Positions 20,739-29,340 of a DNA stretch of 64,000 nucleotides are shown here, piece after piece. The notes beneath the pieces were generated by a model that saw only the letters and a program-made list of their open reading frames with translations, made no database searches and was not told the DNA's origin. The first letter of the stretch is position 1, and every line of letters starts with the position of its first letter. This DNA is from Streptomyces endocoffeicus (GTDB lineage Bacteria; Actinomycetota; Actinomycetes; Streptomycetales; Streptomycetaceae): assembly GCF_016741935.1 (NCBI RefSeq), contig NZ_JAERRG010000001.1, forward strand, positions 1,302,001 through 1,366,000, written 5' to 3'. Both the position numbers and the translations under genes were made by a program.

Positions 20739-22199
20739 TCAGAACGGGTAGTGGGCGTGCTGGGTGGCGAGGGTGATCCACCGGGTGTCGCTGAACGCCT
20801 CGATGCCCCAGCGGCCGCCGAACCGCCCGTACCCCGAGTGCTTGACGCCACCGAACGGGGCCTGGGGCTCGTCCGCCACCGACTGGTCGTTGATGTGCAC
20901 GATGCCGGTCCGGACACGGCGGGCGACCTTGAGCCCATGGGTCCCGTTCTCGGTGATGATGCCGCAGGTCAGGCCGTGGTCGGTGGCGTTGGCCAGGGCC
21001 ACGGCCCGATCGTCGTCGGCGAAGGTGTCCACCACGCAGACCGGGCCGAACGCCTCGGCGTGGTGGATGTCCATGTCCGGGGTGACATCGCTCAGCACCG
21101 TCGCCGGGTGGACCGCGCCGTCGGGTTCGCCACCGCCGGTCAGCACCGTGGCGCCCTTGTCCACCGCGTCCTTCACCAGGGCCGCCACCCGGCGCGCCGA
21201 GTCGGCTGTGATCAGCGGGCCGACCACGGTGGCCGGTACGGCGGGGTCGCCGCACGGCAGGGCGGCCACCTTGGCGGAGAACTTCGCGGTGAACTCCTCG
21301 GCGAGGCTTTCATGGACGAGTATCCGGTCGCCCGACATGCAGATCTGACCTGAGTTCATGAACACGCCGAAGGTGGCGGCGTTCACCGCGTGGTCCACAT
21401 CGGCGTCGTCCAGGACGATGATGGCGTTCTTGCCACCCAGCTCCAGCACGGCCGGCTTGAGGTGCCGCGCGGCGAGTGAGCCGATGGTCCTGCCGACGCC
21501 GGTGGACCCGGTGAAGTTGACGATCCGTACGCGGGGGTCGGCGATGAGCGCCTCGGCCACCTCGGCCGCGTCCTCACGGGCGTTGGTGACCACGTTGAGC
21601 ACCCCGTCGGGCAGCCCGGCGTCACGCAGCACATCCGCGACGAAGAGCCCGCAGGCGAGCGGCGCGTCCTCGCTGGGCTTCAGCACCACCGTATTGCCCG
21701 CCGCCAGGGGCGCCGCGACGGAACGGACACCGAGGATGACCGGCGCGTTCCAGGGGGCGAAGGCCGCGACGACACCGGCCGGTTCGCGGACGGCGAGACC
21801 GAGCGCGCCCGCCTCCTGGGCGCTGAGCACCTCACCACGCGGGGCGGTGATCGCGGCGGCGGCCTCACGGAGGATGTTCGCGGCCAGGCCCACGTTGAAA
21901 TGCGCCCAGGGCGCGGTGCCCCCGGTCTCCTGGGCCATGATCTCGGCGGCCCGGGCGGCGCGCGACTCCAGCAGGTCCGCCGCGGTCAGGAAGATCGTAC
22001 GGCGCTCGAACGGAGCCAGCTCCGCCCAGGCCGGGAAGGCGGCGTCGGCGGCGGCCACCGCACGCGCCACGTCCTCGGCCCCGGCGGCCGCGACGGTGGC
22101 GAACACCTCCCCGGTGTAGGGGTTGAGGTCCTCGGCGGTGCGCCCCGAGACGGCCGGGGTGTCCTTGCCATCGATCAACAGATCGCGGTGGAGGGTCAT
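20739..22199 (-). CDS. Aldehyde dehydrogenase (aromatic aldehyde / vanillin dehydrogenase-like)
   Basis: A 486-residue NAD(P)-dependent aldehyde dehydrogenase. Motifs: AFAPWNAPVILGVRSVAAPLAAG (substrate/NAD region, about 148), NFTGSTGVGRTIG (nucleotide loop, about 228), LELGGKNAIIVLDDAD (catalytic Glu, about 252), NSGQICMSGDRILV (catalytic Cys, about 282) and the C-terminal PFGGVKHSGYGRFGG. The pattern is nearest salicylaldehyde/vanillin/benzaldehyde dehydrogenases, but the substrate is not certain. The start at 22199 gives the usual MTLHRDLLIDGK opening. An inverted repeat lies 46-63 bases upstream. It follows the permease gene on the same strand after 75 bases. Confidence 0.9.
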   Translation of the reverse strand: MTLHRDLLIDGKDTPAVSGRTAEDLNPYTGEVFATVAAAGAEDVARAVAAADAAFPAWAELAPFERRTIFLTAADLLESRAARAAEIMAQETGGTAPWAHFNVGLAANILREAAAAITAPRGEVLSAQEAGALGLAVREPAGVVAAFAPWNAPVILGVRSVAAPLAAGNTVVLKPSEDAPLACGLFVADVLRDAGLPDGVLNVVTNAREDAAEVAEALIADPRVRIVNFTGSTGVGRTIGSLAARHLKPAVLELGGKNAIIVLDDADVDHAVNAATFGVFMNSGQICMSGDRILVHESLAEEFTAKFSAKVAALPCGDPAVPATVVGPLITADSARRVAALVKDAVDKGATVLTGGGEPDGAVHPATVLSDVTPDMDIHHAEAFGPVCVVDTFADDDRAVALANATDHGLTCGIITENGTHGLKVARRVRTGIVHINDQSVADEPQAPFGGVKHSGYGRFGGRWGIEAFSDTRWITLATQHAHYPF

Positions 22200-22244
22200 A
22201 TCGGATGTCCTTTGCGGTCCCTCGCCCCAAGGGCGTGTTCGCTG

Positions 22245-22262
22245 AGTGAACTTCGGTTCACT
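22245..22262 (-). promoter_or_regulatory. Perfect inverted repeat AGTGAAC-4-GTTCACT ahead of the aldehyde dehydrogenase gene
   Basis: Two 7-base arms (22245-22251 and 22256-22262) flank TTCG. It lies 12 bases past the permease stop and 46 bases before the dehydrogenase start. It could be a TetR-type operator controlling the dehydrogenase, or a small hairpin ending the transporter transcript; no U-tract follows, which favours an operator. Confidence 0.45.
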
Positions 22263-22274
22263 TCGCGCGGACCG

Positions 22275-24092
22275 TCAGTCTCCGACGCGCCCCGGGCGGT
22301 CGTCAATGCGCGGGCGTCGGCGGGGCCACCGCACCCCGCCGGACGCCGTCACCGCCAGGAGCCCCAGGAGGGCCAGCGCGGCAGCCGGGGCGAGAACGGC
22401 CCACGGGGCGCGCTCGGCGTAGGGGTGGTTCTCGGCCAGCAGCCGGCCCCACTCCGGGGACGGCGGCTGGGCGCCCAGGCCGAGGAAGCCCAGCGCGGCC
22501 AGGGCGAGCGCCACGGACGGCAGACGCAGCGACGCGTGGCGGACGACCGGGGGCAGGACCGCGGGCAGGAGGTGGCGGCGCAGCAGATGGCGGCGGGAGG
22601 CGCCCAGCGCGCGGGTGGCGGCGAGATGGGTGGCGGCGCGCTGCTGCCGCAGCAGGGCGGAGGTGTGCGTGGCCAGCGGGGCCCAGGCGACGGCGGCCAC
22701 GGCGAGCGCGGGGGTGTACGGGCCGCGGCCCGCCGCCCCGGTGACCAGCAGCCCGGCGAGCACGGGCGGCACCGCGTTCACCGTCTCGGCGAGTCCGCCG
22801 GACAGCCGGGGCACCAGCCCGAGCAGCACACCCGCCACCAGCGCGGCGCCGCTCACCGCCACCGCGAGCGCGAGCGTGGACAGCGCGCCGTGTCCCACCC
22901 GGGCCAGCAGATCGCGGCCCAGCGCGTCGGTGCCGAACGGATGCGCCCAGGACGGGGCGGTGAGCCGGGCGGCGGTGTCCACCGCCAGCGGGTCCCGGAG
23001 GGCGCCGAGCACCACGACGGCGAGCAGAAGCGCGCCGTAGAACAGTGGAATCGCGCGGGCGGACGGGGCGGTCGGCCGGTCGAGCGAGGGCAGCGCCCCG
23101 TCGCGCAGCGCGGGTCCGAGCGACAGCCGGGCCGCGAGGTGGGCGAGACCTCCGGCGGCGGCCGCGAGCAGGATCAGGACGAGGGCGCACGCCTGGAGCA
23201 TCGGCAGGTCCTGGGCGATGGCCGCCTGGAGGGAGAGCCGGCCGAGCCCGGGAATGTCGAAGGCCTGCTCGACGGCGACCGCGCCCCCGGTGAGCCCGAC
23301 CACGAACAGCCCGATGTTCGGCAGCACTCCGGGCACGGCACGCCGCAGCGCCTGGCGGGCGATCCGCCGGGCGGGCAGCCCGCGCGCGGCGGCGGCCCGC
23401 GCCCAGGGTTCGGCGAACGCGCTGGGCAGGGCGTCGGCCAGGACCCGGCCCAGCAGGGCGCCCGCGGGCAGGCCGAGGGCGAGCGAGGGCAGCACCATCC
23501 ACCGCGGCCCGTACCAGCCGACCGCGGGCAGCCAGCCGAGCCGCACCCCGACCACGGCGGCCAGCACGGACCCCAGCAGGAACTCCGGCAGCGCGGCGAG
23601 CAGCGCGCCACCGCTCCCCGCACCGGCCCCGCGCCGGGCGGCCCGCCGCCGCGGCCCGAGCCACAGGGTGCGCCCGCACACCGCGCCCGCGGTGGCCGCC
23701 GCGACCACCAGCGCCCCGCCCATGAGCAGCAGCGAGACGCCGAGTGCCACCGCCACCGAGGGGGCCACGGCCGTCCCCGAGATCCAGGACGTGCCCGCGT
23801 CGCCATGGGGCAGCCCGGCGAGCCACCGGCCGAGCAGCCGCAACGGCCCGGCGTCGAGGCCGAGTTGGGAACGCAGGGACTCCAGGAGCTCGGGGCTGGG
23901 GTCGCGGTCGGCCGCGCGCGCCTTGAGGACGGTGCGGGCGGGGTCGGTACGGGACAGCCAGGGCAGCAGACCGATGCCGCACAGCAACGCCCCCGCGAGC
24001 GCGACGCGCCACAGCGCGACCAGCCCGGTGGACCGTCCGGTGCTCAGCGGTACCGCGTTCCGCCCGCCGGACCGCGTCCGTGCGCCGCTCAC
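22275..24092 (-). CDS. ABC importer permease: DppB- and DppC-like halves fused in one chain
   Basis: A 605-residue protein with about a dozen hydrophobic segments that contains both permeases of a peptide/nickel-type importer. The first half (about 25-320) is DppB-like and holds an EAA loop near ARGLPARRIARQALRRAV; the second half (about 335-590) is DppC-like with HPFGTDALGRDLLARV and an EAA loop at TRALGASRRHLLRRHLLPAV. Normally these are separate chains of about 310 and 290 residues. The GTG at 24092 overlaps the stop of the binding-protein gene (GTGA), showing translational coupling and deciding the start. No ATPase gene is adjacent, so the energising subunit must come from elsewhere. Confidence 0.9.
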   Translation of the reverse strand: MSGARTRSGGRNAVPLSTGRSTGLVALWRVALAGALLCGIGLLPWLSRTDPARTVLKARAADRDPSPELLESLRSQLGLDAGPLRLLGRWLAGLPHGDAGTSWISGTAVAPSVAVALGVSLLLMGGALVVAAATAGAVCGRTLWLGPRRRAARRGAGAGSGGALLAALPEFLLGSVLAAVVGVRLGWLPAVGWYGPRWMVLPSLALGLPAGALLGRVLADALPSAFAEPWARAAAARGLPARRIARQALRRAVPGVLPNIGLFVVGLTGGAVAVEQAFDIPGLGRLSLQAAIAQDLPMLQACALVLILLAAAAGGLAHLAARLSLGPALRDGALPSLDRPTAPSARAIPLFYGALLLAVVVLGALRDPLAVDTAARLTAPSWAHPFGTDALGRDLLARVGHGALSTLALAVAVSGAALVAGVLLGLVPRLSGGLAETVNAVPPVLAGLLVTGAAGRGPYTPALAVAAVAWAPLATHTSALLRQQRAATHLAATRALGASRRHLLRRHLLPAVLPPVVRHASLRLPSVALALAALGFLGLGAQPPSPEWGRLLAENHPYAERAPWAVLAPAAALALLGLLAVTASGGVRWPRRRPRIDDRPGRVGD

Positions 24093-25639
24093 CGCCGCGT
24101 ACCGGTGCCGACGAGCGTGCGCTCGTACGGATCGAGGATCACACCGCGCACCGAGGCGCCGACGCCGTGGAGGATCCGCTGGTGGACCAGCGGGACGACC
24201 CCGTCCGTGCGCAGAACGGCCGTCTGCGCGGCCAGGGCGGCGCGGTGGCGCGCCGCGCCGTCGGCGCGGGACCCGGCCTCGGCGACCGCGCGGTCCACGG
24301 CCTTGTCGCACACCCGCGCCAGGTTGTAGCCGCCGTCACAGGTGAAGTCGTCGGCGAGATAGGACACCGGGTCGCCGGTGTCGAGCATCGTGTTGCGGGC
24401 GGCCACCACGGCGTCGAACTTCCCGGCCAGGGCGTCGGTTTCGAGCCGGGAGTACTCCCGCACCTCGAGCTTCACACCGAACCCGGCCTTGCGCAGCCGT
24501 TGTTGCAGCACCTGCGCGACCTCGGGCAGCTCGGGCCGGTTGTCGTAGGTGGCGAGGGTGATCGAGGTGTTACGGACCCGCGCGGCGGCGGGGCGGCCGG
24601 ACGGCCGGGGCCGCTCGCCCGCGGCCCAGGTGAGGGCCGGGCCGAACAGCCCGCGGCCGGTGTCGGCATGGCCCTCGTACACGTCCTCGGCGAGGGCGGA
24701 GGCGTCGACGGCCTCGCGGGCGGCGGCACGGACGGCGGGGTCGGCGAAGGGCCCGGAGCGGGTGTTGAGGAAGAGGGCGGTGGTGCGGGCGGTGGGCACC
24801 TCGCGCAGCGTGGCCTTGTCGAGGGTGGCCGCCTGGGAGACCGGGACCGCCTCGGCCATGTCCACCTCGCCGCCGCGCAGCGCGTTGGTGCGCGCCGTGC
24901 CGTCGGCGATGAAGCGGACGTCGAGGCCGGAGGCGTGGGCGAGGCCGCCCCAGTAGTCGTCGAAGCGGTGGAGGGTGGCACGGGTGGCGCCGGTGGTCCC
25001 GGTCAGGGTGAACGGACCGGTGGCGGTGCCGGCCGGATCGACCGCCGCCGTCCCGTCCGCCGCCGTCCCGTCCGCCGTCTCCCCTCGCCTGGTAGCGGTC
25101 TTCGTCCGGTACGCCTTGGCCGAGAGGATGGCCAGGCTCGGGCTGGACAGCCGCAGTGGCAGGGCGGGGTCCGCGGTCGCGGTGGTGACCCGGACCCGCC
25201 GCTCCCCCACCGCCTGCGCGGTGAGCGTGACCCCGGTGAGCGCGGCGGGCGGCGGATCGGCGCGGGTGGCATGGGTGAGGGCGCCCGCCACCGCCGCCGG
25301 GGTGACCTCGGTGCCGTCCTGGAACCGCGCCTCGCGCAGGGTGAACACCCAACCCCCGCCGCTCTCCCGGGTCCAGGACTCGGCGAGGGCGGGCACCGCG
25401 CCGCCGTTGCCGTCCAGCCGGGTCAGCCCCTCGGTGACGCCGAGCCTGCTGAGCAGGGTGGCGTCGGCGCCGTACGGGGAGAAGCGTTCGGCGGGCGGGA
25501 AGGCCATCGCGACCCGGAGGCGCCCGCCGCCCGCCTCGGCCCCGGTGTCGTACGGCGAACCGTCGCGGGCCGCGAAGCACCCGGCGAGCAGCGGGAGCAG
25601 CGACAGCGCGGCGGCCCACCGGCGGCGGACAGAGTGCAT
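24089..25639 (-). CDS. Extracellular solute-binding lipoprotein (SBP_bac_5; peptide/nickel/metallophore type)
   Basis: A 516-residue family 5 binding protein. A short signal sequence ends at LLAGCFAA, a good lipobox, so it is anchored outside the membrane. Family features: LGVTEGLTRLDGNG, VPALAESWTRESGGGWVFTLREARFQDGTEVTPAAVAGAL, DDYWGGLAHASGLDVRFIADGTARTNALRGGEVDMAEAV. Members import oligopeptides, nickel or metallophore complexes. A DGTAADGTAA repeat (about residue 190) is low-complexity. ATG 25639 follows GGAGAA. It overlaps the fused permease gene by 4 bases. A Zur-like palindrome centred about 59 bases upstream suggests metal control and hence metal-chelate uptake, which is inference. 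Confidence 0.9.
   Translation of the reverse strand: MHSVRRRWAAALSLLPLLAGCFAARDGSPYDTGAEAGGGRLRVAMAFPPAERFSPYGADATLLSRLGVTEGLTRLDGNGGAVPALAESWTRESGGGWVFTLREARFQDGTEVTPAAVAGALTHATRADPPPAALTGVTLTAQAVGERRVRVTTATADPALPLRLSSPSLAILSAKAYRTKTATRRGETADGTAADGTAAVDPAGTATGPFTLTGTTGATRATLHRFDDYWGGLAHASGLDVRFIADGTARTNALRGGEVDMAEAVPVSQAATLDKATLREVPTARTTALFLNTRSGPFADPAVRAAAREAVDASALAEDVYEGHADTGRGLFGPALTWAAGERPRPSGRPAAARVRNTSITLATYDNRPELPEVAQVLQQRLRKAGFGVKLEVREYSRLETDALAGKFDAVVAARNTMLDTGDPVSYLADDFTCDGGYNLARVCDKAVDRAVAEAGSRADGAARHRAALAAQTAVLRTDGVVPLVHQRILHGVGASVRGVILDPYERTLVGTGTRR
25043..25078. repeat. 15-bp coding tandem repeat in the binding-protein gene
   Basis: GCCGCCGTCCCGTCC occurs twice in tandem (25043-25057, 25058-25072), then a partial copy. 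On the coding strand it encodes a repeated DGTAA linker. Confidence 0.8.
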
Positions 25640-25685
25640 GGGCGTGGTTCTCCAGGGGCTGCGCGGGTGCGGCGGAACACGGAAG

Positions 25686-26255
25686 CTACATGATAATCAT
25701 TTCCATGAACTCGGGGTGCCCCGGGGTCATGGGCACCTCGAAGTGGACGATGCCCTGACCGCCCCCGGGCGCCTCCCGCTCATCGCAGACGACCTTCGCC
25801 AGGGACCGCCAGAACGGCTCGGCACCCGGCACCGCCGGATCGGTGTGCAGATAGACCGCGCGATAGCCGCCGTCCGCCGCGGCGAAGTCCAGCAGCGCAC
25901 GCACCAGCCGCCGGGCCAGCCCGTGGCGCCGGTGCTCGGGGCGCACATAGACCCGGCGCAGCTGGGCGGTCTCGCCCGACGGATAACGCGCGGCCAGCCA
26001 CCGGGGGTTGGGCGGATGGGCCGGGCCCCGGGAGTCGAGCGCGGCGGTCGCCACGACCGCCCCGTCGGCGTCGTCCACCGCGACCAGCAGGGTGTGGCGC
26101 GCACCGTCCAGATACGCGGCGCCGGGATCGATGATGTCGGCGTGCCAGCGCGGCACATAGCCGGTTCCGAAGTCGCGGTAGACGGTGTCGAGCATCACGC
26201 CGCGGGCGGCGTCGAGGTCGTCGGGGGTCGCGGTCCTGATGCGGTAGCTGGGCAC
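25686..26255 (-). CDS. GNAT-family N-acetyltransferase
   Basis: A 189-residue acetyltransferase. The acetyl-CoA loop is LRRVYVRPEHRRHGLARRLVRALLDFA (about 100-127; Q/RxxGxA pattern RRHGLA). The N-terminal IRTATPDDLDAARGVMLDTV is typical. The start is GTG 26255 (Val-Pro-Ser-Tyr), the first start next to the conserved N-terminus; upstream in the same frame the sequence is shadow of the divergent ATPase gene. The final residues MEMIIM are odd for the family and are encoded by the Zur-like operator. The substrate is unknown. It lies on the same strand as the importer, 46 bases upstream, possibly cotranscribed from a promoter beyond 26255. Confidence 0.85.
   Translation of the reverse strand: MPSYRIRTATPDDLDAARGVMLDTVYRDFGTGYVPRWHADIIDPGAAYLDGARHTLLVAVDDADGAVVATAALDSRGPAHPPNPRWLAARYPSGETAQLRRVYVRPEHRRHGLARRLVRALLDFAAADGGYRAVYLHTDPAVPGAEPFWRSLAKVVCDEREAPGGGQGIVHFEVPMTPGHPEFMEMIIM
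25687..25709 (-). promoter_or_regulatory. Candidate Zur/Fur-type operator ahead of the ABC importer
   Basis: On the minus strand the core reads TGGAAATGATTATCA (25691-25705), close to the actinobacterial Zur palindrome TGAAAATNATTTTCA (two mismatches), with further symmetry on the flanks (ATG/CAT). It is a strikingly AT-rich island in GC-rich DNA, centred about 59 bases before the binding-protein ATG. It also forms the last codons (Met-Glu-Met-Ile-Ile-Met) and stop of the upstream acetyltransferase gene. Confidence 0.6.
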
Positions 26256-26327
26256 CTGCGCATCGTACGCAATAAGCCCGTCCACCGATCGTACTGGCAG
26301 ACTGGATCCCGAGGGGAGGAGGGGCCG

Positions 26328-28742
26328 ATGGGGAGGGCACGGCTGTCGATGCAGGAGCTCATCCAGCGGCGCAGGAACGCCGGATTCGTGGGCCGGCGCC
26401 GGGAACTGGACGCGTTCCGGGACAATTTCGGGCTGCCGCCGGAGGACGCGCGGCATCGCTTCGTCTTCCATGTGCACGGCCACGCGGGCGTGGGCAAGAC
26501 CTGGCTGACGCGCCGGCTGGAGCAGACCGCCCGCCAGGAGTACGGCGCGCTCACCGCCCGCGTCGACGAGACGGCGAGCTCCGCACCCGAGGCGATGGCC
26601 GCGATCAGCGAGCAATTCGCCCGCCAGGGACGGGAGTTGGCGGCCTTCGACCGGCGGCTCGCCACCTATCGGCAGCGCCGCCACGAGGCGGAGTCGGTAC
26701 CGGCGGAGGGCGAGCGGCAGGGGCCCAGCAGCGGCAGTATGGCCGCCGCGCGGGCGGGTCTCGCGGGGCTCGGCCTGGTGCCGGGTGTCGGGGCGCTGGC
26801 GGGCGCCGTCGATCCGGTGCCGCTGGCCGAGGGCACCGACCGGCTGCGGGCGGCGCTCAGCTCGCGGTTCCGCGACCACAAGGACGTCCAGCTGGTGCTG
26901 GATCCGGTGGAGACGCTGTCCCCGCTGCTGGTCAGGGAGTTGTCGGAGGCGGCCGCGGCGGTGCCGTGGCTGGTGCTGCTCTTCGACACCTACGAGCGCC
27001 TCGGCCCACTGCTCGACCCCTGGCTGCGCACCCTGCTGACCAGCGAACGCCTGGGCACCCTCCCCGCCAACACCGTGCTGGTGCTGGCCGGGCAGACCCG
27101 GCTGGACCCCGGCTGCTGGGGCGATCTGGCCGATGTGGTGGCGGAGCTGCCGCTGGAGCCGTTCACCGATGCGGAGGCCCGGCAGCTGCTGACCGCCAAG
27201 GGGATCACCGAGGAGCCGGTGGTACGGGAGGTGCTGCGGCTGTCCGGCCGGCTGCCGGTCCTGGTGTCCACCCTCGCCGAGAACCCCGGGACCGGCGGGG
27301 ACCTGGACGACCCCAGCGCCACCGCCGTCGACCGGTTCCTGAAGTGGGAGCGCGATCCGGTGCGCCGCTCCGCCGCCCTGGCGGGCGCGCTGCCCCGGCG
27401 GCTCAACGAGGACATCTTCAGGGCGGCGGTGGACGACGACGGGGCCGGGCTGTTCGGCTGGCTGCGGTCACTGCCGTTCGTCGGCGACCGCGAGGGCGCG
27501 GCCCGCTACCACGATGTGGTGCGCGCCCCCATGCTGCGGCTGCAGCGGACCGCCTCACCGCGGCGGTGGGGCGCGGCGCACACCCGGCTGGCGGAGACCT
27601 TCGCCGGATGGCGGGAGGCGGCGGCCGGAGGGCTCGACCCGTACGACGGATGGCGGCTGGACACCTGGAGCGGACCGCGGCTGGAGGAGTGGTACCACCT
27701 GCTGTGCGCACGGCCGTCGGCGGCGCTGCCCGGGGCGCTGCGGGAGGGGATCGGCGCCTGCGACGCGGGCCCCGCGGTGGCCCGGCGCTGGGCGACCACT
27801 CTGGTCGAGGCGGGCGAGGACGCCGACTCGGACGCGGTGCGCACCTGGGGGCGGCACCTGGTGGAGGCGCTGGCGGACGAACGGCGGCGCGGTATCGAGG
27901 CGATGGGGCTGCTGCTGGCGCGGGCCGGGCTCGACACCGCCGCCCGGGTCGCGGCCCTCGTCGTACGGGGCTGGCACCGCCGTTCGGTCGACGAGTTCGA
28001 CGGGGCGCTGGGGGACTTCCACCGGGCGACCGAGCTGGACCCCGGGAATGTGCGCGCGCACTTCGGGCGTGCCGTGGTCCACCGGGCGACCGGGGAGTTC
28101 ACCGCGGCGATGGACGCGCTGGACCGCCTGGACGCGCTGGAGCCGGGCTCGACCTGGGTCCAGCGGGAGCGTGGGGAGACCTGTCGCCGGGCGGGCCGGT
28201 ACGAGGAGGCGCTGGCCCGGCTCGACCCGGTGATCGAGGCCGATCCGGCGGACCATGTGGCCCTGGGCAGCCGAGGCCAGACCAAGATGGCGCTCGGCCG
28301 GATCCAGGAGGCGCTGGCGGACCTGGACCGGGCCATCGAGCAGCACGGCGACTACACCTGGGCACTGCTCCGGCGGGCCCGCGTCCGCAGCACCCTGGGG
28401 GACACGGCGGGCGCGCTGGAGGACCTGGACCGGGCGGAGGCGCTGGAGCCGGGCATCCCGGGAACGCTCGGCGAACGCGGCGATGTCCACCGCTTCGCGG
28501 GCCGCTACGAGGAGGCCATCGCGGAGTACGACCGGGCGCTGGCCCTCGACCCCGGCTACGCCTGGGCCCTGGGGAGCCGCGCGATGGCCAACGAGGCCCT
28601 GGGCAGACGCGCGGCGGCGCTGGCGGATCTGGGGCGTGCGGTGGCGCTGAATCCCGGCTACGCCTGGGCCGTGGCGCAGCGCGAGCGGTTGCTCTCGAGC
28701 GGGGATTCACCGGAGGGTGGACGGAACGACGGGCCGGTGTGA
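26328..28742 (+). CDS. P-loop ATPase with C-terminal tetratricopeptide repeats
   Basis: An 804-residue STAND-like ATPase. The P-loop VHGHAGVGKTWLTRRLE is at about 49-65; the putative Walker B is WLVLLFDTYERL (about 213-224), followed by VLVLAGQTRLDPGCWGDLADVVAELPLEPFTDAEARQLL, the sensor/lid-type region. TPR repeats run from about 550 to 795, at least six, e.g. GRYEEALARLDPVIEADPADHVALGSRGQTK and GRYEEAIAEYDRALALDPGYAWALGSRAMA. ATG 26328 follows GGGGAGGAGGGG. Such proteins are common in Streptomyces and act as signal-responsive or conflict-related NTPases; no effector domain (protease, TIR, nuclease) is seen here. It is divergent from the acetyltransferase gene. Confidence 0.85.
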   Translation: MGRARLSMQELIQRRRNAGFVGRRRELDAFRDNFGLPPEDARHRFVFHVHGHAGVGKTWLTRRLEQTARQEYGALTARVDETASSAPEAMAAISEQFARQGRELAAFDRRLATYRQRRHEAESVPAEGERQGPSSGSMAAARAGLAGLGLVPGVGALAGAVDPVPLAEGTDRLRAALSSRFRDHKDVQLVLDPVETLSPLLVRELSEAAAAVPWLVLLFDTYERLGPLLDPWLRTLLTSERLGTLPANTVLVLAGQTRLDPGCWGDLADVVAELPLEPFTDAEARQLLTAKGITEEPVVREVLRLSGRLPVLVSTLAENPGTGGDLDDPSATAVDRFLKWERDPVRRSAALAGALPRRLNEDIFRAAVDDDGAGLFGWLRSLPFVGDREGAARYHDVVRAPMLRLQRTASPRRWGAAHTRLAETFAGWREAAAGGLDPYDGWRLDTWSGPRLEEWYHLLCARPSAALPGALREGIGACDAGPAVARRWATTLVEAGEDADSDAVRTWGRHLVEALADERRRGIEAMGLLLARAGLDTAARVAALVVRGWHRRSVDEFDGALGDFHRATELDPGNVRAHFGRAVVHRATGEFTAAMDALDRLDALEPGSTWVQRERGETCRRAGRYEEALARLDPVIEADPADHVALGSRGQTKMALGRIQEALADLDRAIEQHGDYTWALLRRARVRSTLGDTAGALEDLDRAEALEPGIPGTLGERGDVHRFAGRYEEAIAEYDRALALDPGYAWALGSRAMANEALGRRAAALADLGRAVALNPGYAWAVAQRERLLSSGDSPEGGRNDGPV

Positions 28743-28790
28743 CCTCCCGGCACCCGTGCTTCCGACTCCCCTCCCTCGGTGGCAGTCAAC

Positions 28791-28920
28791 GGCCGTGTGT
28801 CAGCGGCCCTGTGCCACCGGCCCTGTGCCACCGGCCCTGTGTCACCGGCCTTGTGTCACCGGCCCTGCGTGTCAGCGACCCTGCGTGTCAGCGACCCTGT
28901 GTGTCACCGGCCCTGTCGTG
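28791..28920. repeat. Degenerate 14-16-bp minisatellite, about nine units
   Basis: Units such as GGCCCTGTGCCACC, GGCCCTGTGTCACC and GACCCTGCGTGTCAGC follow one another between the ATPase stop and the 3' end of the convergent small gene at 28904, overlapping its last codons. No hairpin terminator is obvious nearby. Confidence 0.9.
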
Positions 28921-29233
28921 ACGCGCGCCCGGCGAAGCAGGACGACACGGCGTGGCGTACGGCGCGCAGCACGGCACGGCAGCGCGACAGGCAACGGTAC
29001 GCGCGGGCCCGGCGGACGGGGCGCGGTGCGGCGGAGGGAGCCGGCACGGTCGGCGGAGCCGGTACGGCCTCCTCGGGGGACGTGTCCCGAACGGTGGCGT
29101 CCACCGGGACGGGAGCGGCCGGATCCACCGCGGGCGGGGACGGATCGGCGGTGCCGGTCCGCGGTGCGACGGGGTGCCGGGTGGCTTCCGCGCGCAGCAT
29201 CGCGCGCATGGCGGCATAGACATCGATGGGCAT
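28904..29233 (-). CDS. Hypothetical protein, 109 residues, Pro/Ala-rich
   Basis: Not recognised. Starts MPIDVYAAMRAMLRAEATRH, a short helical-looking N-terminus, then a Pro/Ala/Thr-rich linker (about 22-75) and a basic, Cys-containing C-terminus (RAYRCLSRCRAVLRAVRHA, about 77-95). A good ribosome site, GCAGGAG, precedes ATG 29233, and third positions are GC-rich, so it is probably a real gene. The stop lies in a minisatellite array. The gene 107 bases upstream on the same strand is also uncharacterised; they may form an operon. Confidence 0.55.
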   Translation of the reverse strand: MPIDVYAAMRAMLRAEATRHPVAPRTGTADPSPPAVDPAAPVPVDATVRDTSPEEAVPAPPTVPAPSAAPRPVRRARAYRCLSRCRAVLRAVRHAVSSCFAGRASRQGR

Positions 29234-29340
29234 GCGGATACTCCTGCGGTCTCGGACGTCCTACGGCTGGGCGGGCAGGCCGGACCGCATCCGGGATCCG
29301 CGACGGACGCGGAAACGGGATGACGGACGGCCGGGCCCGG

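Noticed and set aside
28791..28920. Repeat array considered as a CRISPR
   Set aside because: Units are tandem without unique spacers, and no cas gene is nearby.
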